Source of the DNA: Scilla litardierei
Lineage: Eukaryota; Streptophyta; Magnoliopsida; Asparagales; Asparagaceae
Assembly: GCA_030789695.1 (NCBI GenBank)
Contig: CM061139.1
Span: 199,179,641 to 199,243,640, forward strand
DNA: 64,000 bases
Reading direction: 5' to 3'
Shown: positions 21,994-31,636 of the stretch, piece by piece
Numbering within the stretch: position 1 is the stretch's first letter
Layout: each line of letters starts with the position of its first letter
Position numbers and translations under genes: made by a program
The notes under the pieces: generated by a model
Told to the model about the DNA's origin: nothing
Seen by the model: only the letters and a program-made list of their open reading frames with translations
Database searches by the model: none

Positions 21994-23180
21994 ATATCCC
22001 ATCCACAAGCTTACCTCTTACTCGTTAGCGAGGAAGACGAATACTAGGTACACCGGAAGTAAAATAAAAGAAAATAAGAAATAAAAATAGGAAGAGGGGA
22101 GAATGGAAGTGGATGGAGGGTGCTAAGGACGTTCAGTCAGATCTCAGGTCTAAGTAGTATATCTCAATGCTCTGAATAGTAAAAGCACATGCTAATAGTA
22201 ATTTCATGTTTTACAAATCATATGTCTAGCATGCAATACAGAGAAAAGACAGGGATCTACTGAAATAATGCTATCAACTCATATCAATCTCATGCAATCC
22301 ATAGAGTCTAGTATAAAAAAGTTGGTAATGCACTTTTCAATCACAGATACACATGGCGCATATAGAAATCACGCAGCATGCAATAGAGAATGGAAAAAGT
22401 CATGCTATTCAGTTATTCATTTCGATTCATGAAAAATCTCCAAAAACTAAAGTGTTTCGTAAAGTTTAAGCATCATTAAATCTCCCCGTTATGCACCGTC
22501 TCCACTTAATGTCACACTCACTCATGTGATCAGTTGGTTCACCCCCAAAGCTTAGCTTGAGGCATCACATCTAGGAATAAGATATGAAATTTTTCTCCTT
22601 CTTCCCAGTATATGTGATAGCTTCTAATGAAAGTATAAAAACGATTTTTTCTCTTTCTTTTTCTTTTCACATATGAATATATACACGTTTTTTCTTTCCC
22701 CCCCGTTTCTTTTCTTTTTTTTCCATTTAGAAGCTATACTTCTTTTTGGGGTTGGGAAGTGAGATGCAGTAAAGATAGCTGTGGGGGGTGTAACCAACTG
22801 ATATGTAGAGAACTATATAGATATGTGGAGAAGGAAAATAGTAGATCTCTCGGTTCACTCATAAGAGGTGCACAACGGTTTGATAAAATAATACTCTAAC
22901 TAAACTCATAATAGCATGTATATTTTCATTCATCTAGATGAATACCGAAAAAACATGCAGTAACAAGTACAATGATATTATACATGTAAACAGAAGTGAA
23001 AAAGATATAAAAAGCAGATGCTCCAAGTGTTCTAGTGATGCGTGAACCTAGGTGCATTACTCAACATAGCGCATACTAGATACTAATTCATGCATTTGAT
23101 TTTCAATTCATTTCAAGCATTAAGTCAGATAGATCAGTAAAAGAATGTACACGCATATAAATAGTAAAACTAAAATTACC
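21994..23180. other. Athila 3' noncoding region
   Basis: AT-rich sequence between the 3' LTR and the low-complexity tract. No frame with a domain. Contains the long hairpin at 22529-22802. The polypurine tract beside the LTR is weak (GTGGATGGGATAT on the minus strand). Confidence 0.55.
22529..22802. repeat. long imperfect hairpin in the Athila 3' region
   Basis: Left arm ATCAGTTGGTTCACCCCC (from 22529) pairs with the right arm ending at 22802. Inner segments AGCTTCTAATG and AGCTTCTAAATG (complement) also pair, so the fold spans about 275 bp around a T-rich loop. Confidence 0.7.
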
Positions 23181-23715
23181 CTAATAGCATGTCAACAGAT
23201 AGCAAGCATCGTGAATAACTACTAAGGCTACGAGAGGTATCATCATGCGGAACATCCTTAGCATATAAAAAAGAGAAAAATGCGGAGAAAATAGGAAAAC
23301 AAAGAAAAAGAGATGCATGCATGGTAAAAAGCAGAAAATATGATGCGGAAAGAGAAAAAAGATAAGAAAGTGGAAAAGTGGTGAAAAAGTGAAATATAAA
23401 CTGAAATAGAGAAGAAAGTGTAAAAGAAAATGAAAAATAAAGTGGTAGCGCTCACCCCCCAAACTAAACATAGCAGTGTCCTCACTGCTAAGAAAACACT
23501 GGTAAGTGGGAGATGATGCTAAATAGGGTGGGGTGGGCGGGGGAAAATAAAAATAAAAACTGTGCAAAAAGAAAGAAAAACATGGCATGATGCGATGCTG
23601 AATGAAATATGATGATGCGTGGGGCCTCCCCTAAGCTATGTAAGTGTAGGGCCCCTAACAGACAGATGTGCGCAATGAAAAGTGAGGGAATCAAAACGGG
23701 TAAGGACAACATCAA
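23181..23715. other. low-complexity purine-rich tract (plus strand)
   Basis: GAAAAAGAGAAAA-type sequence gives Phe/Ser/Leu-rich minus-strand frames that look hydrophobic only because of base composition. No motif supports a protein. Confidence 0.6.
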
Positions 23716-23827
23716 GCAGATGCACCACCCTCTGGGGGTGGTGATGGGTCCCTCTGCTGTGGAGCAGGTAGTGTGGTGGGAGGGTCTGGGTGAAACTCAG
23801 ATGGTGGGTCAGTTCGCCAGTGACGAA

Positions 23828-24130
23828 CTAGGATCTGAAGAAAAGGTAGATCACGCTCGACTGACTGTTGAGTGATGGCGCCCCCTGACCTACGAGTAAG
23901 AGCATGGCGGAGAACTGGTCGCCCTGGTTAGCGTCACGGAAGGTAACCTCATATTCTGCGTCGCCGATATAAAGAGGTTCAGGGGGAGTGGGACGGTGTG
24001 GTATAGGGGAAGTGGTGGAAGATTTGCCAACAATGTTGGTATGAGTGGGCGAGCGTGTATGATGGGCACGCCGAGTAGGCCTAGGGTTTGATGTGCCGGT
24101 GTTGGTGGGTCTAGCACGACGTGGAGGCAT
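23828..24130 (-). pseudogene. Athila 3' frame (env-position ORF remnant), unassigned
   Basis: A 100-residue frame starts MPPRRARPTN, has a Thr/Pro/Arg-rich first half, then EPLYIGDAEYEVTFRDANQG. It lies downstream of integrase, where Athila elements often carry an extra ORF (env-like or plant transposon protein). A preceding stretch (about 24250-24180) reads VQFAYVSTHYRDQLEGALRI between an AG and a GT, so splicing is possible. I do not recognise the family; the function is unknown. Confidence 0.4.
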
Positions 24131-24328
24131 TGTGCAAGCGGTATAAAATAGTAAGATGTAAAGCAGAAATGGGAATGAATGTACCGATAATGAGCGCTGG
24201 GAATGCGGAGAGCTCCTTCAAGCTGGTCCCTGTAGTGGGTGCTGACGTAGGCAAATTGTACCTGAAATAGAGATAGGAAACACGTCAGTAATCTAATCAT
24301 GAAAATAAGGGGATTGTTGGCATGGGGT

Positions 24329-25172
24329 TGCTCGACCGAGCAGATATACTGCTCGGTGGAGATGTATGAACGAGGAGGGAGAGGGAGGTGGGGTTCTGTA
24401 TGGTGCGGTTAGAGAGAAGGGGGCAAGGGCAGAGAGGGATGTGCGGGGGTGTGGAAAGAAGAAGGGGGGAGGGGATAGATAGATAGATAGAGAGGGGTGG
24501 AGAGAGGGAGATAACCGAACGTACTGGAGGGGCGGGCGGAGGCGGCTTCGGGTTGTCGACAGGGCTGAGTAGAAGGGGGTGGCTCGGGGGTGATTAGGGT
24601 TAGACGTTTAAGGGGAAGGGTTAACGGGTAGGTGCAGGCTTAAAACACGGCTTGAACCTGAAAAAATAAATCTAGGCCCCGAGATTAACTACAGCCGGCT
24701 CGGGCCGAGCAATATGGTTGCTCGGTCGAGCAAGCTGTAAGATGAATGCGGATAAAAATTCGAATACTCCCTTTTAGTCTGCTCGGCTGAGCAGAAGGTT
24801 ACTCGGTCGGATTGGAAATGGCTCGGGCCGAGCTGATATCGCTTGGGCCGTGTAGACAGAACGTCATTTTTTCCACATTTTCAAAAGTCTGTCATACTTG
24901 ACCGAGCAGCAGGCTGCTCGGCCCGAGCAGTAGGAGTCGCCTACTACTCAGGCCGAGCCAATGCTGTCTGGGCAGTGTAGACAGAGTGATGATTTCTCCA
25001 ATTCTCCAAAAGCCTGTGTAATCCGACCGAGCAGTAGGACTGCTCGGTCGAGTCGATATTTACTCGGACCGAGCCGAATGTGCTCGGGCCGAACAAGTAG
25101 AGTTGTGATTTCTCCTCCTCTTTCGTGTCTGTGCTGCTTGACTGAGCAGAGTGACTGCTCGGTCGAGTCTCC
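24329..25172. repeat. palindrome array in the Athila interior
   Basis: Loose cluster of the same motif as in the LTRs (GCTCGACCGAGC, GCTCGGGCCGAGC, GCTCGGCCCGAGC): one pair at 24329-24356 and dense copies at 24693-25172. The sequence between them differs from the LTR arrays. Confidence 0.85.
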
Positions 25173-25471
25173 TGTGTCTTCTTTTTGCTCCTTTTTCTCT
25201 CGTTTTCTCCTCAAATCTGGTGCTCTCCTTCAGTTTCCTTCCATTTAAGATGTCGAACTGCATGCCCACTCACGTTCAACATGTACAGAGGAAGAACTCA
25301 TCAAATTTTATAGTTTTTCCGTGAAATAGACAACGTTTTTGTTTGGTTTTCTAAAATAGGGGAAATAAGGAAAAACAAAAAAATTGAAAAAGATGATCCA
25401 AGATACAAGAAATTGGGTTGCCTCCCAATAAGCGCTCGTTTTTAGTCATGAGCTCGACTCCCTTTGATTTA

Positions 25472-26437
25472 TCAATTGTCGTCGGGAGATCCCTCGAGGA
25501 AGTATGTCTCTCCTTGTCCTATAGGTTCTCCTGCTCTGTAAGGTTTAATCCTCTGACCATTTACCTTGAAGTTTCCGTTCTTTCCTTCGAGCTCAACGGC
25601 ACCTCCCGGAGATAAGCTTACTATCTTGTAAGGGCCGGACCACCTTGACTTTAATTTCACGGGGAAGAGGCGTAATCTTGAACTATAGAGGAGTACCTGG
25701 TCACCGACATCATGGCGAACAACCGTGATGTTTCTATCATGATAGGCCTTGGTTCTCTCCTTATACATCTTCTCATTTTTATAAGCATGTCGCCGAATCT
25801 CGTCCAACTCGTTGCTGTGTAAGGCTCGTCTCGTGGCGGCACTTTGATAGTCAAAATTCATTTTCTTTATTGACCAATATGCTCTATGTTCCAATTCTAC
25901 CGGAAGATGGCAAGCTTTTCCATAAACTAGTCTGTAGGGGGTTGTAGCGATGAAGTTTTGAAGGCGGTGCGATATGCCCAAAGGGCGTCGCCCAACTTGT
26001 GTGACCAATCCTTCCTTGAGGCACTAACTGTCTTCTCCTGGATGCTTTTGATTTTCCTGTTAGATACCTCAACTTGGCCACTAGTCTGATGGTGATAAGC
26101 AAGAGCGACCTTGTGATGAACTCCATATTTTTTCAGCATCGTCTCGAACTTCTTCTCGATGAAATGGCTCCCTCCATCACTTATGATTGTCCGGGGACTT
26201 CAAAATGAGGAAAGATGGTATTCTTGAAAAACTTGGCTACTATCCTCGTATCGTTTGTCGGGGTGGCCATGGCGTCCACCCACTTCGAGACGTAATCGAC
26301 GACGACCAAGATGTATATATTGCCGTTACTCGATGGAAAAGGTCCCATGAAGTCAACGCCCAACAGTCAAATAGTTCTATCTCCAAGATGCCATGAAGGG
26401 GTGTTTCATTCTTCTTCGTGATATTCCCCGTTCTCTG
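25472..26437 (-). pseudogene. pol: Athila integrase, broken in three frames
   Basis: The minus strand carries the integrase core in pieces: [12 protein letters not shown] with [14 protein letters not shown] (26363-26181), [20 protein letters not shown] with the E block [10 protein letters not shown] (26139-25927), and the C-terminal part (26008-25472) with [20 protein letters not shown], a tail ending RLFPVKLKSRWSGPYKIV, and GQRIKPYRAGE. This is the usual Athila order. Frames differ between pieces and a stop follows PHFEVPGQS, so no active enzyme is made. Confidence 0.88.
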
Positions 26438-28345
26438 TCATCTGTCGCATTTTCTTATGTATTCATTCACATCTCTGAATATAGTGGGCCAGTAGAAACC
26501 ACTTTGCAAGATTTTTGCCGTGGTTTTGGTTACAGCTGAGTGTCCATCACATGGTTGATCGTGGCAATGCGATATGATGGAGGTCGCTTCTTCTTTTGGG
26601 ATACATTGCCTGATGATCCCGTCAGCGCATGTTCTGAACAGGTACGGGTCGTCCCAGAAGTAACTCTTGGCATCGTGTAGGAACTTCCTCCTCGAATAGA
26701 TCGCCAACCCATGCGGGACTATGCCGCTCACCAGGTAATTCACTATATCAGCGTACCCGGGGGCATCAGAGGAATTCGCCGCAAATAGTTGTTTACCGGT
26801 GAAAGAATCGTCAATCGGCAAGCTGTCATCCCCGTGCCTTTGGATTAACCGCGACAAATGGTCTGCTACCACATTCTCTGCTCTCTTCTTGTCCTTGATC
26901 TCAATGTCAAATTTTTGGGGTAGGAGGATCCATCGTATCAGACGTGGTTTAGCATCCTTCTTGCTTAGTAGGTAGTTCAACGCCGCGTGATCCGTATGGA
27001 TAATCACATTGGACCCCAAGAGGTAAGACATGAACTTCTCGATAGAATAGACCACAGCTAGCAGCTCCTTCTCCATAGTGGTGTAGTTCTTTTGAGCATC
27101 GTCTAAGGTCTTGCTAGCATAATATATAGCATGGAGCTTTCCTTCCTTCCTTTGGCCAAGAACAACTCCCACGGCTTGGTCACTAGAGTCACACATAAGC
27201 TCAAACGGCAGATTCCAATCTGGCGGCTGTATAGTCGGGGCTGAGATGAGAGCTTCCTTTAACCTGTTAAAAGCTAGCAAACAGGCGTCAGTAAACACAA
27301 AAGGAGCGTCCTTGGCGAGGAGCTCCGTGAGTGGGCGAGCAATATTCGAAAAATCCTTTATAAAGCGCAGGTAAAAATTGGCGTGCCCTAGAAAACCACG
27401 GATACCCTTGAGTTTAGTGGGCGGCGGTAGACTTTTTATAACTTCGACTTTGACCTTATCAACCTCAATTCCCTTAGAAGTGATGACATGGCCAAGCACA
27501 ACCCCTTCTGTCACCATGAAATAACACTTTTCCCAATTCAGGGTTAGATTATTGTCATGACACCATTCTAGAATCTTGGATAAATTGGCAAGACAATCAT
27601 CAAATTCGGTGCCATAAACAGAGAAATCGTCTACGAAGACTTCTATAATGTTTTCAATGAAGTCTGAGAAAATAGACGTCATGCACCTTTGAAATGTGGC
27701 AGGTGCATTACATAATCCAAACGGCATTCTTCGATAGGCGAATGTGCCGTAAGGACGTGTAAACGTCGTCTTTTCTTGGTATTCCCGATGCAACGGGATT
27801 TGGAAGAATCCAGAGTATCCGTCCAAGTAACAGAAGTATTTGTGTTTGGCCAAGCGCTCAAGCATTTGGTCGATAAAGGGTAGAGGATAATGATCTTTTC
27901 TGGTGGCTTTATTGAGTTTCCTATAGTCGATACATATACGCCACCCGGTGACAGTACTAGTGGAAATTAGCTCATTATTTTCGTTTCTAACGACTGTCAT
28001 GCCCCCTTTCTTAGGGACAACCTGGACATGGCTAACCCATTTACTATCGGAAATGTGATAGATAATGTCGGCTTCCAAAAGCTTCAGGACCTCCTTTTTC
28101 ACCACCTCCTTCATGTTGGAATTCAATCGCCTTTGAGGCTTAATGGAGGTGACGTCCTTATCATCTAGATGAATCCTATGGGTGCATATGGTTTCACTGA
28201 TACCCTTCAGGTCAGCGATGTTGTACCCGATTACTTTTCTGTGGGATCTAAGGATTTTTAGGAGGCTTTCAAGCTGGGGCTCGGTGAGAGTCGCGTTGAC
28301 AATAACGTGGTATGTGGAATTTTCCCTCAAGAAAGCATATTTCAA
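26438..28345 (-). pseudogene. pol: Athila reverse transcriptase, RNase H and integrase zinc finger
   Basis: An open stretch of 635 codons. It starts KYAFLRENSTYHVIVNATLT and has the pre-RT ELEADIIYHISDSKWVS-type region, the WRICIDYRKLNKATRKDHYP block, YFCYLDGYSGFFQI, PFGLCNAPATFQRCM and the catalytic FVDDFSVYG. RNase H follows (FELMCDSSDQAVGVVLGQR, then HTDHAALNYLLSKKDAKPRL). It ends in the integrase HHCC finger, where a TGA at 26438-26440 stands at the expected last cysteine. The RT and RNase H domains are complete. The frame continues upstream through a TAG into the unknown N-terminal region. Confidence 0.92.
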
Positions 28346-28372
28346 ATTTGCAGGAAGATGTTTTAGTTCTAC

Positions 28373-29254
28373 CTAAGGGGGCGCTGTACCCCCGTCATCT
28401 CTCACCTGTGAGAAAGACGCGTCCTCAATTCCTGGTTCGGAAGGTGGAAACTCTTCGTTGGCAAAATCATAAGAAGAGCAGGGAGATGATGGTACGTTAT
28501 GACAGACGTCTGCAGATTCCGTTTCCATAGTGCACCTGTCAACAGAGGTAAGGTGTTCAGGTATGCATTCACTATCAAACATAGAATCTGAAGTACTTCC
28601 CCGGTCAATGTAGTTTTGCGATGGTGAGGGATTTGTATACTCCTCATAGGCATATTCTTCACATGCTGAAATTTGTGGGAGACTGTCGTTGTAGAAGCGT
28701 AGTGTGTCTCCCTCGTACCGCACATAGATTCCATCAGCGACGGGGACACCATCCAAGGCATCCGCATTATGGAAAGCATTCACAATAAAAGCTGAGAGCT
28801 CTTGTGTAACCGGGTCGTCCGTAGGGAATGCAACTGGGCCATGGGCCTATACATCAGCTACCATGCTCTCTATTATATCCAATAACTGAGAGTCGTCCAA
28901 TGGCTCCAATTGACGAGTCTCTCTCCAACCTACATCAACAGGTAAGGCCTCAATGGTCTGGAGGTACATCACGTCCTCATCCAAGCTTATGCGAATGTCG
29001 CCCTCAATAGTACCTGCATCGGAAACCTTGTTCATTATATGATCCATGACTAATTGCTGATTTGCGTTACCTGCAACATAGGTTCCTGAGCCGATAAACC
29101 GAACTGCATCAATCAGTTCTCTGGCTGCGCATTCAATCATGGATTCGTCTATGCGCGAATCCTGAAGGCCATGTAAATGATAAGGAGAGAAACTGAACTC
29201 ATCTGAGTCACTGTTAGATTCATAGCTCCACTGCACTTGAATCACCATCTCCAT
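28373..29254 (-). pseudogene. unknown acidic region in place of gag-protease, in frame with pol
   Basis: From an ATG at 29254 the same frame as pol runs to 28345 with only two stops, both TAG (28847-28849 and 28373-28375). The roughly 300 residues are acidic and lack a gag helical domain, a CCHC knuckle and a DTG/DSG protease motif. Visible stretches include SNSDSDEFSFSPYHLHG, ARELIDAVRFIGSGTYVAGN, VPVADGIYVRYEGDTLRFYN and YAYEEYTNPSPSQNYIDR. Two readings are possible: a remnant linker left by deletion of gag and protease, or a lineage-specific protein. I do not recognise it. Confidence 0.6.
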
Positions 29255-29414
29255 TATGTCTGACTGGTCAGGAAATAATCGCTAGCTGGAGGGAGATGTT
29301 AGTAGCAAGGCAGAAAAATAGAAAGAGAATAAGAAGGGTGGAATGGTGAGAAATGGAAAGATTTGCTAGCAGACTTAGCAAAATAAAAATAAACTGAGAT
29401 AAACACTATTGTCG

Positions 29415-29432
29415 TCCCCGGCAACGACGCCA
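29415..29432 (-). promoter_or_regulatory. Athila primer binding site, tRNA-Asp type
   Basis: The minus strand reads TGGCGTCGTTGCCGGGGA six bases inside the 5' LTR. It resembles the tRNA-Asp-complementary PBS known from Athila elements. Confidence 0.85.
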
Positions 29433-29438
29433 AAAACT

Positions 29439-31127
29439 TGACGCACCCGAAACCTACACCTAGATTCCACCCGGTGGTGTCGCGATCGCCAGGCGTGGTA
29501 TGGCCCCCTAGGTTTCAATTCCGGGCTCGAAGCGGATGGTGTCAAGTTGTAGTATAAATGATATTGAATCCCACAGGGACGGTGATAGTGTATATAGGTT
29601 CACAGTTTACTTCTAAATCTCGAAGTGAGATAGCTATCGAGTTGAGGGAGCTGATTGGGGTGTTGTTGTTTTATAATAAAAAGGACTAGGGCGTTAGGGA
29701 TCACCGCTAAGATCTTCGGGGATCGACGTTGGAATAGGATCCTTACGTTGCATTAGGGTTAGGGGATTAATCTCCCAATTCGTACCACTCTCGTGGGTTA
29801 GAATTGTGAGGTATTTCGATAGCTCTCGTTGACGCAATGGCGGTAGCCGTCAACGTAGCGGTATAATTCGTCGATGGATCCCCTCAAGGCACGAGCCGGG
29901 CATGGTCACGAGCCTTGGTGGGATTCACCGATTTCCCTATTCGAATCCCAAAGATACCCCTTAAGCGCATCAATTCCACAGACCGTGGTCATGATCTCAG
30001 TACGGGTATCTAGGGATTCGGTAGGATCGACTGAAATACTCCCCTAAATCCCTAATCCAACGTAGGAATCCAGATTTACGTCCTCCCCCAGGATCTTAGG
30101 GCTAACCCATCAACCCTAGAAAGGACTACTCAATCATGGCAATATTGACAAACAAAAACACAATTTTTAAGAGAGAAATCATCATAGCAATTGATAGAAT
30201 AGAGATTTAGAAACTTACAGCAAATAGTAGATCTCAAAGAAAAACTTGGATTCCAAGAACGCGAGAAATAACAAATAGATTCCACTGTTTTCGATCCAAT
30301 ATTCTTCAGCAAAAATTAATCTAAAAACTAACAAGAATTCTCCTAAGATCCGCTCCAAAAAGTATTCAAAAAACTAGAAAATGAATCGCCTCCCTTTCGA
30401 ACGACGCCAGCTGCTAGCCTTCACTCCCCAAATCGCGCGACAATCGCTCAGAGAATATTTCTAAATATGGCATCAGCATCGCCGACCCAGTAGGCTGCTC
30501 GGTCGAGCAGTGCGTTGCTCGGTCAGTTGCTCGGACCGAGCAGATGTACTGCTCGACCGAGCTTGATATGGAATCGAAATTCTCCAAAATCCTTGCTCTG
30601 CCTGCACGGGCTGAGTCAGCTCAGCTTGGTCCGAGCAAAGGCTGACTTGGTCGCTGAGAAGTTGCTCGGGCCGTGCGCTGGATTGATCGGGCTTCGGAAT
30701 GAATAGCTGCTCGACCAAGCACTGCGAGTGCTTGGTCCGAGCGATCCACGTATCAGCTTCTCTTCTGCATTTGCGTCTGCTCGGTCCGAGCAACTGCTTT
30801 GCTCGACCGAGCAGCTTGGAAAACTCCTAACTGAGGCTGCTGAAGCTCCTCTCTCCCTCCTGCTCTCTCCTCCACTCCTCCCATCGCTCCCAAAACATGG
30901 CGAATTCCTGTAGAGCTTCACCAATGAGCTCACGGGCGTGTCTGATGTGTCCATACCCATGTCGGGTCCCAAATCGCTCTAAAACCCCTGAAAACTCATA
31001 AAACACTACGAAACTCGAATATAACGTCAGAAATGCGTCGTAGGAAAATATGGGATTTGGATGCGAAAATGGTATGGAATGCAATGCCATGATGATATGA
31101 AAAAAAGTAGAAAATATGGACACATCA
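29439..31127 (-). repeat. Athila 5' LTR
   Basis: 1689 bp, the partner of 20280-21993. Begins TGACGCACCCGAAACC and ends ACACATCA on the plus strand, followed by TSD GTGGG. Carries the palindrome array at 30484-30820. Confidence 0.92.
30484..30820. repeat. palindrome array, Athila 5' LTR
   Basis: Same motif set as at 21325-21680, but one motif pair (GCTCGGTCCGAGCAACTGCT) present in the other LTR is missing here, showing copy-number change within the array. Confidence 0.88.
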
Positions 31128-31132
31128 GTGGG

Positions 31133-31501
31133 CTGAATTAATTTCAAGAGGAAATGGGTGGTAGTCTTTGTACTTGTGGGCTAATTGCTTGGACGTGATA
31201 TTAGTTAAAGGTAAATGGGCTGTTTGTGTGGGGAAGGAAAATTATAATAGAATTTCAAAAGATAAGTGGGTTTGCCCAGTTTGAAGAAAAGAGATAGTGG
31301 GCCAAGTGATTGGGTATTTTTAAGATGTAAAGCCAAACAAATGAGAACCTGGGCACTACATTTAGAGGGGTGTGGACTTCGAGTTTTAGATTGTTTGGAG
31401 AAGTAACAAACTGGAAAGAGTTTATAAGTGAAAATGAAATTTGGAAAATTTTAAATGTAATGAAATTATTGGAAAAATTCCACGAAATATGGGTCATTAC
31501 A
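31133..31501 (-). repeat. chromovirus-like 3' LTR, right part
   Basis: Continues the LTR interrupted at 20279 and matches 33480-33841. Ends GGGTCATTACA at 31501. Confidence 0.9.
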
Positions 31502-31636
31502 TCCTTCCCCCTTATAATAAATTCCGTCCTCGGAATTTCTAAAATGCAAAAATACTACGGGTATGATTCACAATATATTTTACTTGACCTATACTGTTCA
31601 CGAGATGGTCAGCGCGGACCTGCATGGGCCACCACT
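31502..31636 (-). other. 135-bp interior of the chromovirus-like element: polypurine tract and candidate PBS
   Basis: On the minus strand, the part next to the 3' LTR reads AAGGGGGAAGGA preceded by GAGGACGGAATT, a polypurine tract of chromovirus type. Next to the 5' LTR, two bases inside, it reads TGGTGGCCCATGCAGG. This begins TGG as a PBS must but does not match initiator tRNA-Met. About 100 bp between them is non-coding. Confidence 0.75.

Larger units (their letters stand above)
20280..31127 (-). mobile_element. Athila-type Ty3/gypsy retrotransposon
   Basis: Flanked by the 5-bp duplication GTGGG (20275-20279 and 31128-31132), beginning TGACGCACCC and ending ACACATCA on the plus strand. LTRs are 20280-21993 (3') and 29439-31127 (5'). 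PBS of tRNA-Asp type at 29415-29432, pol on the minus strand (29254-25472), and a long 3' region (25470-21994). The RT/RNase H sequence (FVDDFSVYG) and the PBS are those of the Athila lineage. Gag and protease are not recognisable. Stops and frameshifts make it defective. Confidence 0.92.

Noticed and set aside
23181..23715. Hydrophobic minus-strand frames as an envelope-like membrane protein
   Set aside because: The hydrophobicity comes from a purine-rich low-complexity tract on the other strand. There are no motifs, and overlapping frames look equally hydrophobic.
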